10,692 nucleotides of DNA from positions 1 to 10,692 of the forward strand of contig JANTQF010000595.1 of the NCBI GenBank assembly GCA_032988165.1, read 5' to 3'. The stretch comes from Emmonsiellopsis sp. PD_33 (taxonomy: Eukaryota; Ascomycota; Eurotiomycetes; Onygenales; Ajellomycetaceae). The position numbers and the translations under genes were made by a program. The notes under the pieces are model-generated. The model saw nothing but the letters and a program-made list of their open reading frames with translations. It did no database searches and had not been told where the DNA came from. How positions within the stretch are numbered: position 1 is the stretch's first letter; the number at the start of each line of letters is the position of its first letter. Positions 8,774 to 10,692 of the stretch are shown one piece after another.

Positions 8774-9962
8774 TTATCGTGGCGGCGGACTAAAAGACAT
8801 ATGGCCGGGCGGGGCGTAGGGTGTTGAGACGGTTTGTCGCCGGCCCTCCTCGCGTTGCTTGATCTCCCTCTCGTCCTGGATGAGCGTGCAGCACGTACAG
8901 CATGTTGCTCGCACACAGTCCGAAGGAATGCTCCCGGGTATTGCGTATGCGCGACGGGTCCGTGAATGCTGAATTGTCGCTAGGAGCCCTGTACATAGCA
9001 TACATTAGTTTTTGTTTCATAGACGGATAAAATGAGGGTTGGCGAGACGAATGAAGCATGTTCAAAACAGGGAGGAGGAACATACATTGGCATCCACACA
9101 ACAGCGCCATCACCGTACACGACGCATTGCAAGTTTCATAGCCCAATAAATTCGTAGGATCCTGTTTATCTGACTTTCTATTCAACCGGTACTGCGTCCT
9201 GCCGTATAGAATGCACGGACACATTAGGCCTAAACAGCATGTTCCAATATCCGAACAATCACATAATCCATGATTCCATGTGTCCCCCTTCAGCTGCTGT
9301 TGTAGATGTGGGACTTGGCCAGGGAAATGGTTCAGAGAGTAGTTCGCCGTAATCGATGCCCGACCGGAACTATACATCGGCGCGACGGACGGCGGCCGAT
9401 AGGATGCAGAGGTTTTATGAGACTCTAGGGGGTTGTTGTCGGGAACGATAGCCAGGTCTTTTTCCCGCCTTTCTTGCTCCTGTGCGGCAGTATAGTGCTT
9501 TTCCGGAGGGTGAGTTGGAGCGGGCGACACGGGGACATTGGGAGGCGGTTGAGGGAGTTGGGATAGTTGCGGCTGGGATGTCCGCCGCGGGTTCTGGGGA
9601 TCTGCTGTATGTTCGGCGCTGTCTGCATAAGGGGCAAATTGTGCCGGGTGTTCTGATAGCGGCGGGATAGCGGCGGTTTGGGGGAGAAAAGCAGGGCTTT
9701 TCTCCGGCGGCGGCACCTCCTGATGCATAGCTTGGGGCGCGTATAGCGCAGGGTGGTGATGATACGTTGCTTGTGGTATCGTCGATTCTACCGCAGCTGA
9801 TGGCGGGGGAGGCTGTGTATGCGGTTGATTATGGGCTGAGAATGTTGGCCCATGGAGTTCTGCTGGCGTCTTGAGGTACGAATACCTGTTATCCTGATAG
9901 TTCTGGTGGTCATTATTGCTGTTATTGCCTGCGCCCAGCCCCTGGGTCTGCACGCGCAGCAT
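8774..9962 (-). CDS. PLAC8-family Cys-rich protein with long Pro/Gln/His-rich N-terminus (2 exons)
   Basis: Proposed join on the minus strand: 9962-9086, 8988-8774 (1092 nt, 363 residues). Residues about 228-341 are a PLAC8 (DUF614) domain. It has the entry motif WNHGLCDC, the signature CCLGLMCPC with ILYGRTQYRL, then GYETCNASC and CGCQW. After the splice come LLATIQHSRTRRAYAI and the second Cys cluster CVRATCCTCCTLIQDERE. Family members are plant cadmium-resistance/cell-number regulators, animal placenta-specific 8, and many fungal proteins. They are mostly membrane-associated and linked to metal handling or size control, but the fungal role is not settled. Residues 1-225 are low-complexity, rich in Pro, Gln, His, Ala and Asn, with PPPP runs; this is longer than the minimal family form. 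After the domain, a short tail ends SFSPPPR. The ATG at 9962 is preceded two codons earlier by an in-frame TGA, so no further in-frame start exists without another intron. The stop is TAA. Confidence 0.9.
8989..9085 (-). other. Intron of the PLAC8 gene (97 bp)
   Basis: On the minus strand the donor is CAAT|GTATGT, a branch-point-like CTAAT is present, and the acceptor is TATGTACAG. Joining T to GG makes a Trp codon and yields CGCQWLLATIQ, the expected middle of the PLAC8 domain. Reading through gives an unrelated hydrophobic extension and loses the second Cys cluster in frame. Confidence 0.9.
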
Positions 9963-10436
9963 TGTTCAGGGCTGTTCTCGCAAAGAAACAACACAAAAGA
10001 ACGAGAGGCTCGTCACCAGCTGTACCTGGGAATAGAGGTATGCCGTGGTACTGCTGGACTGGCTGGTGGCGGAGGAGTATTGCAGTCAGATATACTCGAC
10101 GACAACAATAGTATGGAGCCGGGGATTTCAGCTCTTGGGGGATTCGGGCGTCAGCGCTACGTGATACAGAGCTGGAACAACGGCGTCAAACCAGACTCGG
10201 ATCTCGGCGTCTGCGACAGTGCAATGGTGAAAACGAGTGGAAGTCGAGCAGACAGACGGGATGAAAGCCGGACAGAGCGAGGATTGGAGCAAGAGAAGAA
10301 TATTTCAACAATCCGCCTTCAAGGAGCGATTGATAATGACTGGGATAACTTCACTAATGACTGGGATTAAAAAACAACTAAGTTGAAAAAAGTATAGTGT
10401 AAACACAGGGTTACATAGTAATTTGTTAGTGTCAAA
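9963..10436. other. Upstream region of the PLAC8 gene, possibly a shared divergent promoter
   Basis: There is no supportable gene in this 474-bp stretch. It holds the PLAC8 5' leader (CT-rich on the minus strand near 9970-10020) and an AT-rich part at 10366-10436. If the plus-strand frame at 10437 is real, this is a bidirectional promoter. A direct repeat with 21-bp period lies at 10334-10367. Confidence 0.4.
10334..10367. repeat. 13-bp direct repeat with 21-bp period
   Basis: TAATGACTGGGAT occurs at 10334-10346 and 10355-10367, separated by AACTTCAC. It is a perfect copy pair in non-coding DNA, spaced about two helical turns, which would suit a pair of protein binding sites or a simple local duplication. 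Confidence 0.8.
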
Positions 10437-10692
10437 ATGGTTGCCCAATATGTCATCTCTGCCCAACTCTGCCTCACTATGGCCCAACCTGCCTCACTAC
10501 CACCTCAACCCCATACTCAGGCACAAGTGCCTGCATCAACCCCCCCCCCCCCACCTCCCCCCCCCCCCCCCCCCCCTACCAACACCCTCCCCAATTCCCC
10601 TCACACTCTGCACTCATCACCACACACAATCCCCTTGTCCAATCATGTGAGTGCGTCACTGTTACCCATCAGACACCAGCATAACCATTACA
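10437..10692 (+). CDS. Possible 5' part of a Pro-rich gene, cut by the window edge
   Basis: From the ATG at 10437 (context AAAATGG, with A at -3 and G at +4) the frame stays open to the window end, 85 codons. It begins MVAQYVISAQLCLTMAQPAS, then has Gln/Pro-rich sequence, a Pro-run encoded by the C tracts, and Ser/His/Pro-rich sequence. A GTGAGT donor-like site at 10647-10652 would end a first exon of exactly 70 codons at 10646. An alternative start is the ATG at 10479. Upstream DNA is AT-rich and promoter-like. Against it: C-rich DNA rarely produces stops, the composition is low-complexity, and no domain is recognisable. It is reported as tentative. Confidence 0.25.
   Translation, partial: MVAQYVISAQLCLTMAQPASLPPQPHTQAQVPASTPPPPPPPPPPPPTNTLPNSPHTLHSSPHTIPLSNHVSASLLPIRHQHNHY
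10461..10499. repeat. Imperfect 19/18-bp direct repeat, 21-bp period
   Basis: GCCCAACTCTGCCTCACTA (10461-10479) and GCCCAACCTGCCTCACTA (10482-10499) differ by one missing base. Within the tentative frame starting at 10437, the first copy reads AQLCLT and the second AQPASL, because the indel shifts the frame inside the repeat. Confidence 0.8.
10540..10576. repeat. C13 and C20 homopolymer tracts
   Basis: C13 at 10540-10552 and C20 at 10557-10576, separated by ACCT. The minus strand carries the matching G runs, which could form G-quadruplexes (i-motif on plus). The exact lengths are the least reliable bases of the window. Confidence 0.85.

Noticed and set aside
9852..10370. Plus-strand 172-codon frame whose N-terminus looks like a signal peptide or membrane helix
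   Set aside because: It overlaps the PLAC8 first exon in antisense. The hydrophobic run is the reverse complement of Asn/Asp/Gln-rich codons (AAC/AAT give GTT/ATT), so the Ile/Val-rich helix is a by-product. The remainder has no domain.
10540..10576. C-rich tracts as a telomere-like or CRISPR-like repeat
   Set aside because: These are plain homopolymers with no repeated TTAGGG-type unit and no repeat-spacer pattern.

Overview
The window looks like nuclear DNA of a filamentous ascomycete (Pezizomycotina, probably Eurotiomycetes). The signs are short introns of 76-102 bp with GTRNGN-type donors, CTAAC/CTAAT branch points and YAG acceptors; the pH-signalling receptor PalH; a PLAC8 protein of fungal type; and long low-complexity Pro/Ser/Thr-rich tails. 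Species cannot be fixed from the sequence alone.

Layout. Three convincing protein genes lie in tandem on the minus strand, so transcription runs right to left. (1) 9962..8774: a PLAC8 (Cys-rich) protein of 363 residues, two exons. (2) 7089..4485: palH, the seven-pass plasma-membrane sensor of the ambient-pH (Pal/Rim) pathway, 834 residues, two exons. (3) 3365..764: an F-box protein with irregular leucine-rich repeats, 807 residues, three exons. I rebuilt the splice sites of all three by hand, and every junction keeps the frame and restores the expected family motif across the intron. Between genes 2 and 3, an AT-rich patch (about 3605-4440) holds what looks like a decayed minus-strand gene fragment. 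It contains a short DUF7730-like segment and a frame-shifting 13-bp tandem duplication. At the right edge a plus-strand Pro-rich reading frame opens at 10437 and may be the 5' end of a further gene, divergent from the PLAC8 gene.

Non-coding. The 1.7 kb between palH and the PLAC8 gene carries a compact cluster of promoter-like motifs at 7805-8009: TCACGTGA, an overlapping CACGTG/TGACGTCA, three CCAAT boxes, one GATA site and three GCCAAG sites (the PacC core consensus is GCCARG). Homopolymer tracts occur 3 bp beyond the palH stop (G14 on plus) and in the right-edge frame (C13 and C20).

How the genes relate. PalH is the only gene with a firm pathway (PalH/PalI/PalF to ESCRT to PalB/PalA to PacC). 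The F-box protein is presumably an SCF ubiquitin-ligase adaptor with unknown target, and the PLAC8 protein is probably membrane-associated. Nothing in the sequence ties the three into one system, and I see no mobile element with recognisable ends, no tRNA or rRNA, and no CRISPR array.
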